Below are positions 25,492 to 34,220 of a stretch of 64,000 nucleotides of DNA, in pieces. The notes beneath the pieces were generated by a model. It ran no database searches, was not told the origin of the DNA, and saw only the letters and a list, made by a program, of their open reading frames with translations. The stretch spans positions 2,170,001 through 2,234,000 of the forward strand of contig CP073746.1 in the NCBI GenBank assembly GCA_024397995.1, given 5' to 3'. This DNA is from a bacterium SCSIO 12827 (lineage in GTDB: Bacteria; Pseudomonadota; Alphaproteobacteria; Rhodospirillales; Casp-alpha2). Each line of letters opens with the position of its first letter. The stretch's first letter is position 1. The translations under genes and the position numbers were made by a program.

Positions 25492-26173
25492 GCGTCAGCA
25501 CATCACCGTCGACCCGGTAGCCGCCCAGGCGGCCGAGAAAGCTCATGCCCAGGAGCGAGCGTTTCATCTCCGCCCCGTTGACGGACGCCCGCACATCCGT
25601 AACCACGATGGGACCGATGCGGATTTCCGCCAGCCGCACGGGCGCACCCGTCACCGTGCCGTTGGCGGTTTGATAGATACGGTTGAAGTTGAGCGACTTG
25701 AGATCGAAGCCCAGGCGTTCGGCATCGCGTGGGCTGAGCACCACCTCGCTCGCCCCCGTATCGACCAGGAAGCGGATGGCCACACCGTTGACCAAGGCTT
25801 CGGCGACGAAATGGCCGTGATCGCCGGCGCGGATGGCGACATCGCCGGCGGCGGTTTCCTGGGCCCGGTGGGGCATCAGTTCGCCCATCAGACGGTCGCC
25901 CAATGCCTGGAACTCCGCGCGGAAAGAATAACCCAGCAGCAGCACGGCCCCGAGCCCAACCCAGATCGCGGCATGGCGCAGGGCCTGGCGGGCCTGGAAC
26001 CGGCCATGGGCGATGGCCGCCCCGCCGATCACCGCGACCAGCAGCAAGGCCTGGGTCAGCTGGATTTGCTCTCCCCGCGTCGTCAGGGCTTCGGGGAATT
26101 GCAGGGCCAGGAACAGGACCAGCCCGGCCAGGGCCAGACCGATCACAATCATCAGAATGACGGAACGTCTCAT
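25481..26173 (-). CDS. membrane-anchored retropepsin-like aspartic protease (TIGR02281 type)
   Basis: A 230-residue protein with three N-terminal membrane helices (about 5-25, 38-56 and 68-84) and a clan AA aspartic protease domain from about 110. The catalytic motif FLVDTGASEVVLS gives Asp138. The rest (AERLGFDL, RIGPIVVTDVRASVNG, LLGMSFLGRLGGYRVDGDVL) follows the TIGR02281 pattern. These proteases have one catalytic motif and work as dimers, probably on the periplasmic side. Physiological substrates are not known to me. It lies 25 bases after a lipoprotein gene on the same strand. Confidence 0.9.
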   Translation of the reverse strand: MRRSVILMIVIGLALAGLVLFLALQFPEALTTRGEQIQLTQALLLVAVIGGAAIAHGRFQARQALRHAAIWVGLGAVLLLGYSFRAEFQALGDRLMGELMPHRAQETAAGDVAIRAGDHGHFVAEALVNGVAIRFLVDTGASEVVLSPRDAERLGFDLKSLNFNRIYQTANGTVTGAPVRLAEIRIGPIVVTDVRASVNGAEMKRSLLGMSFLGRLGGYRVDGDVLTLSP

Positions 26174-26198
26174 GGCGCGGAAGCAGACCGACCCGCCA

Positions 26199-26456
26199 TC
26201 ATTTCTTTGCGGGCGCCGGCAGGACGCAGCGGAACACGCTGACGCTGGACTGCACGAACAGAAGCGAAGATTGGCGCGGGCCGGTCATCACGTGTTGGGC
26301 CTTGCGGCCCAGGGTCTGGCAATAGTCGTCGGCCTTCACCTCGGCGACGAAGAACTGGTTCGCCGCATGCTCGATGGTGATTTCCTCGCCGGTCTTCTCG
26401 ACGACCGTACAGGCACCGAGCAGGGCAAGCGCGGCAATGGCGATGGTGTTGCGCAT
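26199..26456 (-). CDS. small lipoprotein
   Basis: An 85-residue putative lipoprotein. The signal MRNTIAIAALALLGAC ends in a lipobox (LGAC) with Cys16 as the lipidated residue; Thr-Val follow, so outer-membrane sorting is likely. The mature part has Cys at 46 and 76 (approximate), which could form a disulfide. No family is recognised. The ATG at 26456 follows GGAAGAGG. The protease gene lies just downstream. Confidence 0.75.
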   Translation of the reverse strand: MRNTIAIAALALLGACTVVEKTGEEITIEHAANQFFVAEVKADDYCQTLGRKAQHVMTGPRQSSLLFVQSSVSVFRCVLPAPAKK

Positions 26457-26529
26457 GGTCCTCTTCCGTTCCGGCGCGATGGCAGGCGGCAAGATTAGCA
26501 TATTTTCCGGCAGGATTAAGGCCGCCGGA

Positions 26530-27252
26530 TCAGCGCCCGGTCTTCTTCCGCCACGCCGCGTAATCGGCCTTTGCCTTCGCGGTCGTCGCGGGGTAGAGGC
26601 CGATCACGGGGCGGCCCTTCTTCACTTCCTCGGTGACGAAGTCCTCGAAGGCGGTCATTTCGGTCGCTTCCTGGGCGATGGCGTCGGCCAGATGGATCGG
26701 AATCACGCAGACCCCTTCGTCGTCGCCGACGATCACGTCGCCGGGAAACACGGCGACGTCGCCGCAGCCGATGGGGCCGTTCAGCTCGATCGCCTGATGG
26801 CGGGTCAGGTTGGTCGGGGCCGAGGGCCGGTTGTGATAGGCCGGGATGTCCAGGTTGCCGATTTCCGGCGCATCGCGGAACCCGCCGTCGGACACCACAC
26901 CGGCGCAGCCGCGCATCATCAGGCGGGTGACCAGGATCGAGCCGGCGGAGGCCGCGCGCGGATCCTTCCGGCTGTCGATCACCATGACGTAACCCTTGGG
27001 GCATTCCTCGACGCCGACGCGCTGCGGATGCTTGGGGTCCTGGAACACGGAAATGGCATTCAGGTCTTCCCGCGCCGGGATGTAGCGCATCGTGTAAGCC
27101 TGCCCGACCATGTTGCGGCCCTTGGGCGAGACCGGGAGAACGTCCTGGATGAATTGGTTCTTCAGGCCGACCTTGAACAGCGCCGTGCACAGCGTCGCCG
27201 TGGACACGTTCATCAGCAGGTCGCGGGTTTTCTTGGTCAGCTTCTTAGCCAT
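26530..27252 (-). CDS. RraA-like protein (aldolase / RNase E inhibitor fold)
   Basis: A 240-residue member of the RraA/HMG-aldolase superfamily. The C-terminal half is clear: GCAGVVSDGGFRDAPEIG, then HQAIELNGPIGCGDVAVFPG and VIVGDDEGVCVIP. Metal-dependent pyruvate aldolases of this fold carry D-x20-R-D. Here Arg126-Asp127 are present, but the first Asp is Ser105 (SAGSILVTR). That makes classical HMG aldolase activity doubtful, although this longer subfamily is repeatedly found beside sugar-acid dehydratases. GGAGC precedes the ATG. It is the last gene of the TRAP-dehydratase operon, 12 bases after ilvD-like. Confidence 0.88.
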   Translation of the reverse strand: MAKKLTKKTRDLLMNVSTATLCTALFKVGLKNQFIQDVLPVSPKGRNMVGQAYTMRYIPAREDLNAISVFQDPKHPQRVGVEECPKGYVMVIDSRKDPRAASAGSILVTRLMMRGCAGVVSDGGFRDAPEIGNLDIPAYHNRPSAPTNLTRHQAIELNGPIGCGDVAVFPGDVIVGDDEGVCVIPIHLADAIAQEATEMTAFEDFVTEEVKKGRPVIGLYPATTAKAKADYAAWRKKTGR

Positions 27253-27264
27253 GGGATGCTCCGC

Positions 27265-29007
27265 TCAGAAGATGTCCGGTTCGCCGGTCGGCGCACCGAA
27301 CTGGGTTTCCAGATAATCGAAATCGCAGCCTTCGTCGGCCTGGCGAATGTGCTGGGCGAACATCCAGCCGTACCCGCGTTCGAACCTGGGCTTGGGCGGT
27401 GTCCAGGCGGCGCGGCGGCGTTCCAACTCGTCCTCGTCCACCAGCATGTCGATGGTCCGGTTCGGGATGTCGATTTTGACGATGTCCCCGGTCTTCAGCA
27501 AGGCCAAGGGTCCGCCGACATGGCTTTCCGGCGAGACATGCAGGATGCAGGCGCCGTAGCTGGTCCCCGACATGCGGGCGTCGGACATGCGCAGCATGTC
27601 GCGGATGCCCTGCTTCAACAGCTTCTTGGGCAGCGGCAACATGCCCCATTCGGGCATGCCCGACCCGCCTTGCGGCCCGGCGCCGCGCAGCACCAGAACA
27701 TGGTCGGCGGTGACGTCCAGGTTCTCGTCATCCACGGCCTTTTTCATTTCCGGATAGCTGTCGAACACCAGGGCCGGGCCTTCGTGGTTGTAGAACCGGG
27801 GGTCGCAGGCCGACGGTTTGATGACGCAGCCCTGGGGCGCCAAGTTGCCGCGCAGCAGCGCCAGCGAGCCTTCGTCATAAAGCGGGTTGTCGAGCGGGCG
27901 GATGACGTCGTCGTTATAGACCTCGGCCCCCTCCAGGGTTTCGCCCAGGGTCTTGCCGCTGACGGTCACGGCATCCAGCTTCAGATGCCCGGTCAGCCGC
28001 GACATCAGGCCGCGCAGGCCGCCTGCGTAATAGAAATCCTCCATCAGGTAGGTGTCGCCCGAAGGCCGGACATTGGCGATCACCGGCACCAGGCGCGAGA
28101 AGGCGTCGAGGTCTTCCAGCGTCATCATCACGCCGGCGCGGCGCGCCATGGCGATCAGGTGGATGACCGCGTTGGTCGAACAGCCCATGGACATGGCGAC
28201 GATGGCCGCGTTGTCGAAGGCGCGGCGGTCGAGGATTTTTTCCGGCGTCAGGTCTTCCCATACCATGTCGACGATGCGCCGCCCGGTCTGCGCCGCCATG
28301 CGGATATGACCCGCGTCGGCGGCCGGGATCGACGAGGCGCCGGGGATGGTCAGGCCCAGGGTTTCGGCCATGGCGGTCATGGTCGATGCCGTGCCCATGG
28401 TCATGCAGGTGCCGTAGGACCGGGCAATGCCGGCTTCGACTTCGGTCCATTCCTCGGCCGTCAGGTTGCCGGCCCGGCGTTCGTCCCAGTACTTCCAACC
28501 GTCGGAACCCGAACCCAACGCCTGGCCTTTATAGTTGCCGCGCAGCATGGGCCCGGCGGGCACATAGATCATCGGCACCCCGGCCGAGATCGCGCCCATG
28601 ACCAGACCCGGCGTGGTCTTGTCGCAGCCCCCCATGAGCACCGCCCCGTCCACGGGATGGGAGCGGATCAGTTCCTCCGTCTCCATGGCCAGCATGTTGC
28701 GGTAGAGCATGGTCGTCGGCTTGACGAAGTTTTCCGACAGGCTGATGGCCGGCAATTCGATGGGGAAGCCGCCCGCCTGCTGCACGCCGCGCTTCACGTC
28801 GTCGACGCGATGCTTGAAATGCGCGTGGCACGGGTTGATGTCGGACCAGGTATTGATGATCGCGATGATCGGCCGACCTTCCCAATCGGCCCGGTCATAG
28901 CCCATTTGCATGGTGCGCGAGCGGTGGCCGAAAGAGCGCAGGTCGTCGGGCGCATACCAGCGGGCGGACCGCAGGTCAGCGTAGGTCTTGGTCTTCTTGG
29001 TGGTCAT
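27265..29007 (-). CDS. IlvD/Edd-family dehydratase, sugar-acid type
   Basis: A 580-residue Fe-S dehydratase expected to convert an aldonate or related polyhydroxy acid to the 2-keto-3-deoxy acid. The cluster cysteines are visible: Cys60 (DINPCHAH), Cys128 (MGGCDKTTPG) and Cys201 (SYGTCMTMGTAST). Length and the RPSGDTYLMEDFYYAGGLRG segment fit the L-arabinonate/D-galactonate-type branch better than dihydroxy-acid dehydratase IlvD proper. It follows a 53-residue membrane protein gene by 18 bases and precedes the RraA-like gene, in an operon with a TRAP importer. The substrate is not readable from sequence. Confidence 0.9.
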   Translation of the reverse strand: MTTKKTKTYADLRSARWYAPDDLRSFGHRSRTMQMGYDRADWEGRPIIAIINTWSDINPCHAHFKHRVDDVKRGVQQAGGFPIELPAISLSENFVKPTTMLYRNMLAMETEELIRSHPVDGAVLMGGCDKTTPGLVMGAISAGVPMIYVPAGPMLRGNYKGQALGSGSDGWKYWDERRAGNLTAEEWTEVEAGIARSYGTCMTMGTASTMTAMAETLGLTIPGASSIPAADAGHIRMAAQTGRRIVDMVWEDLTPEKILDRRAFDNAAIVAMSMGCSTNAVIHLIAMARRAGVMMTLEDLDAFSRLVPVIANVRPSGDTYLMEDFYYAGGLRGLMSRLTGHLKLDAVTVSGKTLGETLEGAEVYNDDVIRPLDNPLYDEGSLALLRGNLAPQGCVIKPSACDPRFYNHEGPALVFDSYPEMKKAVDDENLDVTADHVLVLRGAGPQGGSGMPEWGMLPLPKKLLKQGIRDMLRMSDARMSGTSYGACILHVSPESHVGGPLALLKTGDIVKIDIPNRTIDMLVDEDELERRRAAWTPPKPRFERGYGWMFAQHIRQADEGCDFDYLETQFGAPTGEPDIF

Positions 29008-29025
29008 AGTGGTCGCACGTCCTGA

Positions 29026-29187
29026 TCAGGAAAAACCGTCCGCCAAGGCGAACATGAACACGATCAACGCCAGCCCGATAAGGGCGCCGGCGATACCGGG
29101 CGCAATGCCATAAAAGTCGCTTTCATGGACGCCCTCCTCTTCAAGGTCGTCGTGCAGTTCTTCGGGCGTGGTGAGGGGATTGCTCAT
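29026..29187 (-). CDS. 53-residue single-helix membrane protein in the TRAP operon
   Basis: A small gene between the fused TRAP permease and the dehydratase. ATG at 29187 is preceded by GTGGAGG at four-base spacing, a very good ribosome site. The product has an acidic N-terminus (TTPEELHDDLEEEGVHESD) and one C-terminal membrane helix (GIAGALIGLALIVFMFALA). It fills the gap exactly, 16 bases from the permease stop and 18 from the dehydratase start. I know no named family. A small accessory subunit of the transporter or an enzyme anchor are possible roles. Confidence 0.75.
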   Translation of the reverse strand: MSNPLTTPEELHDDLEEEGVHESDFYGIAPGIAGALIGLALIVFMFALADGFS

Positions 29188-29203
29188 GTAACCTCCACTG
29201 GAC

Positions 29204-31240
29204 CTAGTTTAACGCCTGGGGCATCCACAGGGCGATCTGCGGGAAGAACATGACCAGCAGCATGCCGATGATCTGCAGGCAGATGAACGGCAGCACGCTG
29301 ATGAAGATTTCCTGCAGGGTCACGTCCTTGGGTGCGACGGACTTCAGCCAGAAACAGGCCGGGCCGAAGGGGGGACTGAGGAAGTAGATCTGGATGTTCA
29401 TGACGAACAGAATGCCGAACCAGACCGCCGCCCATTCCGGGGTCATGCCCAATTCCGGTCCCAGATCACGCACCACCGGGGCGAACACCGGCACGGTGAT
29501 GAAGATGATCGCGATCCATTCCATGAAGGTGCCGAGAACGACCAGGATCGCCATCATCACGAAGACCGTGCCCAGGGGGCCCAGACCCGCACCCTTGATC
29601 AATTGGCGCATGAAGTCGGCGCCGCCGATCAGGTTGTACAGCCCGACGAAGGCCACCGCGCCCAGGATCAGCCAAATGATGGTGCCGACCACCGCCATGG
29701 TATTGGCCAGGCAGTCGCGCAACAGGGCGTAATTGAACTTGAAGCGCACGGCGGCGACGGCGATGGCGCCGAACACGCCCACGGCGGCCGCTTCGGTGAC
29801 GCTGGTGATGCCGCCGTAAATCGATCCCATGACGCAGAAGATCAGGGCGACGCACATGACGACCGCCATGATCTGATGGCGGCCCAGCTTGGTCTCCTCC
29901 CCGGTCTTCAGGGCGATTTCCGCCGCCGTCGGGGCAAGGCTATGGTTCAAGTTGCAGCGCACGAGAACGAACGTCACATAAAACAACGCCAGCATCAGGC
30001 CGGGAACGAATCCCGCGCTGAACAGGTCGCCGATGCCGACGTTGGCGCTCAGCCCATAAACGATCATGACGATCGACGGCGGAATAAGCGTCGCCAGGGC
30101 GCCCGCGGCGCAGATCAGGCCGATGGTCAGCTTGCGGTCGTAGCCAAGGCGCAGCATCTGCGGCAGAGCAACCAGGCCAAGCATGACGATCTCGCCGCCC
30201 ATGACACCCGACATGGCGGCCAAGATCACGGCAACCACGGTCGTCTGCACCGCCACGCCGCCGCGCAAGCCGCCGGCGAAAATCGACATGGCGTCGAACA
30301 GGTCCTGGGCGATTCCGGCGCGTTCCAGAATCGACGCCATCAGCACGAAGAACGGTACCGCGATCAGTGGATATTTTTCCAGCAAGTCCATGGCGTTGGT
30401 GGACACCAGGTACATGCCCTGCAGGCCGTAGAACGCCAGGGCACAGACCACGGAGATGATTAGTGTGACGATGCCGAGCGGCATGCCCGTCATCATCAGA
30501 ACCAGAAGCGCCGCGACGATCAGCAGTGAAATGGTCGCGATGCCGACGCTGTCGCGGTCGACTCGAAACTGGTCGATGACGCTGCCGGATGCGTCGTGCA
30601 GGTATTCTTCCAGATTGACCCACATGCCGCCGCCACCCTCACCGTAGTGGGCGAAAACCTGTATCAACAGGCGCAGACAGACCAGCGCCAGGACCGCATA
30701 GACGGTAACTTGCAGGGCGTGGGTACGGAAATGACGGCCCAGGTTGACCAGCAATTGCACGAGGTAAAGAAACAGGCCGGCGAACAAGATGGTCTTGAGT
30801 ATCATGGGCAGCGGCGAGTTCCAGGCCGAACCGCCCCGCTCCACCAGGTCAATGCTTTCCAGGGCCCGCACCAGGGTATCGGACACCAGCATGTAAAGGG
30901 CGATGACGCCGACCACCATGGCGAACAGGTCGAGCCACCAGCGGACCCGTTCCGACACCATGAGATAGAACACGGTAATGCCGATATGGCGTTTCTGCAG
31001 GGTCACGAAACCGGCCGACAGCATCCATGCGCTGGCGCACAGAACCATCACCACCTCGAATACCCATTGCGTGGGCGAATGGAAGACGTAGCGGGCCACG
31101 ACCTCCCACATCGTGCAGAACGCGGCGATCAGGTAGAGGTTGCCGACCGCAAGGCCGAGAAATCGGCTGAAATGGTCGACGGCTCGGTCGAAGGTTCCGC
31201 CCGAAGGCGCACCCACCAAGGTTTCCGTGAATCCAGACAT
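29204..31240 (-). CDS. TRAP transporter fused permease (DctQM)
   Basis: Tripartite ATP-independent periplasmic transporter membrane component of 678 residues. Residues about 20-180 are the small DctQ-like domain with four helices (FLGLAVGNLYLIAAFCTMWE onward). The remainder, after a linker, is the DctM-like domain of the ion-transporter superfamily (SIFAGGLRGGVAVQTTVVAV, then GALATLIPPSIVMIVYGL, SPPFGPACFWL near the end). I start at the ATG at 31240, which follows AGGAGGGGG, not further upstream where the frame is Arg/Pro-rich. It imports organic acids using a Na+ gradient with the binding protein encoded just upstream. Confidence 0.92.
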   Translation of the reverse strand: MSGFTETLVGAPSGGTFDRAVDHFSRFLGLAVGNLYLIAAFCTMWEVVARYVFHSPTQWVFEVVMVLCASAWMLSAGFVTLQKRHIGITVFYLMVSERVRWWLDLFAMVVGVIALYMLVSDTLVRALESIDLVERGGSAWNSPLPMILKTILFAGLFLYLVQLLVNLGRHFRTHALQVTVYAVLALVCLRLLIQVFAHYGEGGGGMWVNLEEYLHDASGSVIDQFRVDRDSVGIATISLLIVAALLVLMMTGMPLGIVTLIISVVCALAFYGLQGMYLVSTNAMDLLEKYPLIAVPFFVLMASILERAGIAQDLFDAMSIFAGGLRGGVAVQTTVVAVILAAMSGVMGGEIVMLGLVALPQMLRLGYDRKLTIGLICAAGALATLIPPSIVMIVYGLSANVGIGDLFSAGFVPGLMLALFYVTFVLVRCNLNHSLAPTAAEIALKTGEETKLGRHQIMAVVMCVALIFCVMGSIYGGITSVTEAAAVGVFGAIAVAAVRFKFNYALLRDCLANTMAVVGTIIWLILGAVAFVGLYNLIGGADFMRQLIKGAGLGPLGTVFVMMAILVVLGTFMEWIAIIFITVPVFAPVVRDLGPELGMTPEWAAVWFGILFVMNIQIYFLSPPFGPACFWLKSVAPKDVTLQEIFISVLPFICLQIIGMLLVMFFPQIALWMPQALN

Positions 31241-31291
31241 GGGCCCCCTCCTGGATCGGCAAAATAAAAGTTGTGAAATTGAATAGCAGAA

Positions 31292-31318
31292 CCGCCGCGC
31301 CCAATCCGGGCGCGGCGG
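31292..31318 (-). promoter_or_regulatory. strong GC hairpin between TRAP binding protein and permease genes
   Basis: CCGCCGCGCCC-AATCC-GGGCGCGGCGG has perfect 11-bp arms. It starts 12 bases after the binding-protein stop on the minus strand. No T run follows (the next bases are TTCTGCTATTC), so it is not a simple terminator. Such structures usually protect the upstream mRNA end and give more binding protein than permease. Confidence 0.7.
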
Positions 31319-31329
31319 CAAGGTGCTAT

Positions 31330-32361
31330 TTAGTCAAGAAGACCGACGGAGCGCATGTACTTCAGATGCGCGTCCAGGGCCTCCCGGGCGAGGGGCGATT
31401 TCGATGCGAAATCTTCCCAGGCGCCGACGGCGATTTTGCGGAACTTGGCGCGTTCCTCCGTCGACCAATCAATGACGGTGATATCGCCGCCCTTGCGTTG
31501 CGCGTCGGCGATCTTCTGGTCTTCAAGATCGGCTTCACGGCGCATGGCGTCATAGGCGGCCTGATACCAGACTTCCAGCGCGGTCTGCCCCTGCGGGCCC
31601 AGCTTGTCCCAGACCTTCTTGTTCACGATGAACTGCAGAACGGCCATGGAGTGGATACCCGGGTAAATCGGATACTTGGCGACCTTGTAGAGCCCCTGGG
31701 CGCTGTTGTTTACGTGGGCGGAGGCATCGGCGGCGTCGATGACCTTCTTCTCAAGGGCCGTATAGACCTCGGAGAACGGCAGCGACACGGGCGCTGCACC
31801 AGCGCGCTTGAACACCTCAGCGGCCAGACCTTCCGGGGAACGTACTTTCACGCCCTTGAAGTCGGCAACGCTCTTGATCGGAATGGTCGAAACGAAGGCT
31901 TCCTTGGCATAGGGGCCGCAGCCGACGACGTGCACCTGACCCTTGGTGTACTTGTCATACATCTTCTGCAGGATTTCCTTGCCGCCACCGTACTGGCAGA
32001 AGGTGCGAACCTGATCGACCGTGTCATAGCCGGCGATCAGATCGCCGATCACGGCAAAAGCGGGATCGCGACCCGAGAAATAGGAAACGGCGTTCAAGTC
32101 ACCGTCGAGGATGCCATTGGCCACGGCGTCGATGGTTTCACGGTGTGGGACAACGGCCTTGGTCGGCAGAACCTCGATCTTGACCGCACCGGAGGTCATG
32201 GCATCAAGCTTCGGCGCCCAGGTGTCCGTCATGAAGCGGTGGGCCCAGTCACCGGCCTTCGAGCTGGCCTGAACTTTGAGCGTTTTTGCAGCGGAACCGC
32301 CGGTCGTCCCGGCAATGACCAAGCCGCCGACGGCAAGCGCCATCAGTGTCTTTTTAAACAT
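31330..32361 (-). CDS. TRAP transporter substrate-binding protein (DctP family)
   Basis: Periplasmic binding protein of 343 residues. The signal peptide (MFKKTLMALAVGGLVIAGTT, cleaved near GSAAKT) is followed by a TRAP DctP fold: KVQASSKAGDWAHRF, VRSPEGLAAEVFKRAGAAPV and the mid-domain Arg expected to clasp the carboxylate in this region (KVRSPEG), then LPFSEVYTALEKKVIDAADA. Ligands of the family are mostly organic acids. It is the first gene of the left arm and diverges from the GntR gene, with a palindrome at 32426 in between. Confidence 0.92.
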   Translation of the reverse strand: MFKKTLMALAVGGLVIAGTTGGSAAKTLKVQASSKAGDWAHRFMTDTWAPKLDAMTSGAVKIEVLPTKAVVPHRETIDAVANGILDGDLNAVSYFSGRDPAFAVIGDLIAGYDTVDQVRTFCQYGGGKEILQKMYDKYTKGQVHVVGCGPYAKEAFVSTIPIKSVADFKGVKVRSPEGLAAEVFKRAGAAPVSLPFSEVYTALEKKVIDAADASAHVNNSAQGLYKVAKYPIYPGIHSMAVLQFIVNKKVWDKLGPQGQTALEVWYQAAYDAMRREADLEDQKIADAQRKGGDITVIDWSTEERAKFRKIAVGAWEDFASKSPLAREALDAHLKYMRSVGLLD

Positions 32362-32425
32362 GATCTTTGGATCTCCCTAAACGTAGTTCTTATGACGGTG
32401 ATATTGACTTCACTCGCACTGAAAT

Positions 32426-32439
32426 ACTAATATATTAGT
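32426..32439. promoter_or_regulatory. palindromic operator ACTAATATATTAGT
   Basis: A perfect 14-bp palindrome in the 157-base divergent region between the TRAP binding protein and GntR genes. Size and AT-rich centre fit a GntR/FCD dimer site, and the position would let one regulator control both arms. Its arm TATTAGT recurs twice at the left edge of the window (118-124, 136-142). Confidence 0.6.
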
Positions 32440-32518
32440 TACAGAGTCAAGCGCAAAGCTGGCTCGCAGGTGCAGCAAAAACCCAGCTTTTGCGCCGTTT
32501 TTCAGGGATACCAACCAC

Positions 32519-33229
32519 GTGACACCTGATTCGACCGGCCTGTTCAGGGAGCGTCCTGCCCCGCCGAAAGGCGGACGTCTGACGGCCGTTCAGCAGATCT
32601 ATCAAACGGTGCGCGACCAGATCGTTTCCCTGGACCTGCCACCCGGCACGGTGCTTCAAACCCGCCAGATCGCGGAGACATTCGGCGTCAGCCCGACCCC
32701 CGTGCGCGAGGCCTTGATCCTGCTTGAGGAAGAAGGTTTGGTCGACGTCTTTCCCCAGTCGCGCACCTGTGTCTCTATCATTGACATACAGAGTGCCCGC
32801 GAAGCCCATTTCCTGCGCCGCAGCGTCGAGGTTGAGATTGCCCGCACCCTTGCCATCGACATCAGCGACGACGAAGTCGCTGCCCTGCGCACCGCCATCG
32901 ACCGCCAAAGAACGGCGCTTGAGGCCGGCGACCTGTCGGCCTTCCTGCCGGCCGACAACCGGTTCCACGAAATGACGTATGAGATGGCCGGCGTCGGCGG
33001 CTTGTGGGACATCATCCACGCGCGACGCGCTCATTTGGACCGGCTGCGTCGCCTGCACCTGCCGACCGAAGGCAAGGCGGCGAAGATCATTCGTGATCAC
33101 GAAGCGATCCTCAACGCAATCGATGCGCGCAATCCCAACGAAGCCGAGGCCGCCGTGCGCGCCCATTTAAAGGATACAGTTTCCGCGACCGAGGAAATGC
33201 GCGCCGTCTTCCCTGAATATTTCCGATAA
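32519..33229 (+). CDS. GntR-family transcriptional regulator (FadR/FCD subfamily)
   Basis: A 236-residue regulator. The N-terminal winged helix (about 20-90) shows IAETFGVSPTPVREALILLE, the GntR recognition helix. The C-terminal FCD ligand domain shows the metal-binding pattern Asp/His (ADNRFHEMTYEMAG, then IIRDHEAILNAID). FCD regulators sense organic acids and mostly repress, so ligand-induced derepression of the cluster is likely. The GTG start at 32519 has AGGGA upstream. It heads the right arm, 46 bases before the PhyH gene. Confidence 0.9.
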   Translation: MTPDSTGLFRERPAPPKGGRLTAVQQIYQTVRDQIVSLDLPPGTVLQTRQIAETFGVSPTPVREALILLEEEGLVDVFPQSRTCVSIIDIQSAREAHFLRRSVEVEIARTLAIDISDDEVAALRTAIDRQRTALEAGDLSAFLPADNRFHEMTYEMAGVGGLWDIIHARRAHLDRLRRLHLPTEGKAAKIIRDHEAILNAIDARNPNEAEAAVRAHLKDTVSATEEMRAVFPEYFR

Positions 33230-33275
33230 GAGAAAATTCCGAAACACGAACACCACGCAGACAAGGAAACATTCC

Positions 33276-34175
33276 ATGACCACCAATCCCGTGATCGCCG
33301 ACGATCAGGTCGCGGCCTACAAAGACAAAGGCTACATCGTCGTTGAAGACATCTATTCGCGCGCCGACGTCCAGGAAATGCGCGACGCCCTCGACGGCCT
33401 GATCGCCAGCGCCCATGGCTTGACGGACCACACCAACGTCATCGACCTGGAACCCAATCACACACCCGATGCCCCCCGCGTGCGCCGCATCAAAGAACCG
33501 TTCAAGAACCACGACGTTTTCAACCGCATGGCCCGCCACCCGCGCCTGATCGCGGCGCTTACGGCGCTGTTGGGTCCCGCGTTCCGCATGCACGGATCGA
33601 AGATCAACCTGAAGTCGGCGGAATACGGCTCGCCCGTGGAATGGCATCAGGATTGGGCTTTCTATCCCCATACCAATGATGACGTGCTGGCCGTCGGGGT
33701 CATGCTCGACGACATGACGGAAGAAAACGGCCCCCTGCTCTGCGTGCCGGGATCACACACCGGGCCGACCTATGACCATCACCAGGATGGCCGCTTCATC
33801 GGCGCCATGGACCCGGAGGTGCCGGGGGCCAACCTGGACACGGCCGAGACCATCATCGGCCCGGCCGGGGCCTGCAGCTTCCATCACGCGCGCACCATTC
33901 ACGGCTCGGGCCAGAACACTTCAGGCCGCAGCCGCACCCTGTTGCTTTACCAGATCGCCGCCGCCGACGCCTGGGACATTCGGGGATTCGGCAAGGAAGC
34001 ATCCTGGGACGAATACGCCGCAACCTTCATCGCAGGCGAACCGACGCTGGAACCCCGCGTGGTGCCCGCGCCGATCCGCCTGCCCTACCCGCCGCCCCTG
34101 AAGGGCGGGTCGATCTACGAAAGCCAGTCCCTGGCCAAGAAGAAATTCTTCGGCGCCAAGACCGCCGCCGGGTAA
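33276..34175 (+). CDS. phytanoyl-CoA dioxygenase (PhyH) family oxygenase
   Basis: Predicted Fe(II)/2-oxoglutarate-dependent hydroxylase of 299 residues. The iron triad appears as WHQDW (His124, Asp126) and a later His in FHHARTIHGSGQN (His209 is best placed), with Arg220 available for 2-oxoglutarate. No targeting signal is seen, so it acts in the cytoplasm, hydroxylating an aliphatic acid or its CoA ester. AAGGAA precedes the ATG. In context it probably carries out an early oxidative step of the right arm. Confidence 0.9.
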   Translation: MTTNPVIADDQVAAYKDKGYIVVEDIYSRADVQEMRDALDGLIASAHGLTDHTNVIDLEPNHTPDAPRVRRIKEPFKNHDVFNRMARHPRLIAALTALLGPAFRMHGSKINLKSAEYGSPVEWHQDWAFYPHTNDDVLAVGVMLDDMTEENGPLLCVPGSHTGPTYDHHQDGRFIGAMDPEVPGANLDTAETIIGPAGACSFHHARTIHGSGQNTSGRSRTLLLYQIAAADAWDIRGFGKEASWDEYAATFIAGEPTLEPRVVPAPIRLPYPPPLKGGSIYESQSLAKKKFFGAKTAAG

Positions 34176-34220
34176 CCCTCTCCACCGACCACGTCCATCC
34201 AGACCAAGACCGGAGCCCCC

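Noticed and set aside
26374-29025. 883-codon plus-strand open frame opposite the dehydratase and RraA-like genes
   Set aside because: Shadow of two well-supported minus-strand genes; composition is typical of antisense GC-rich DNA.
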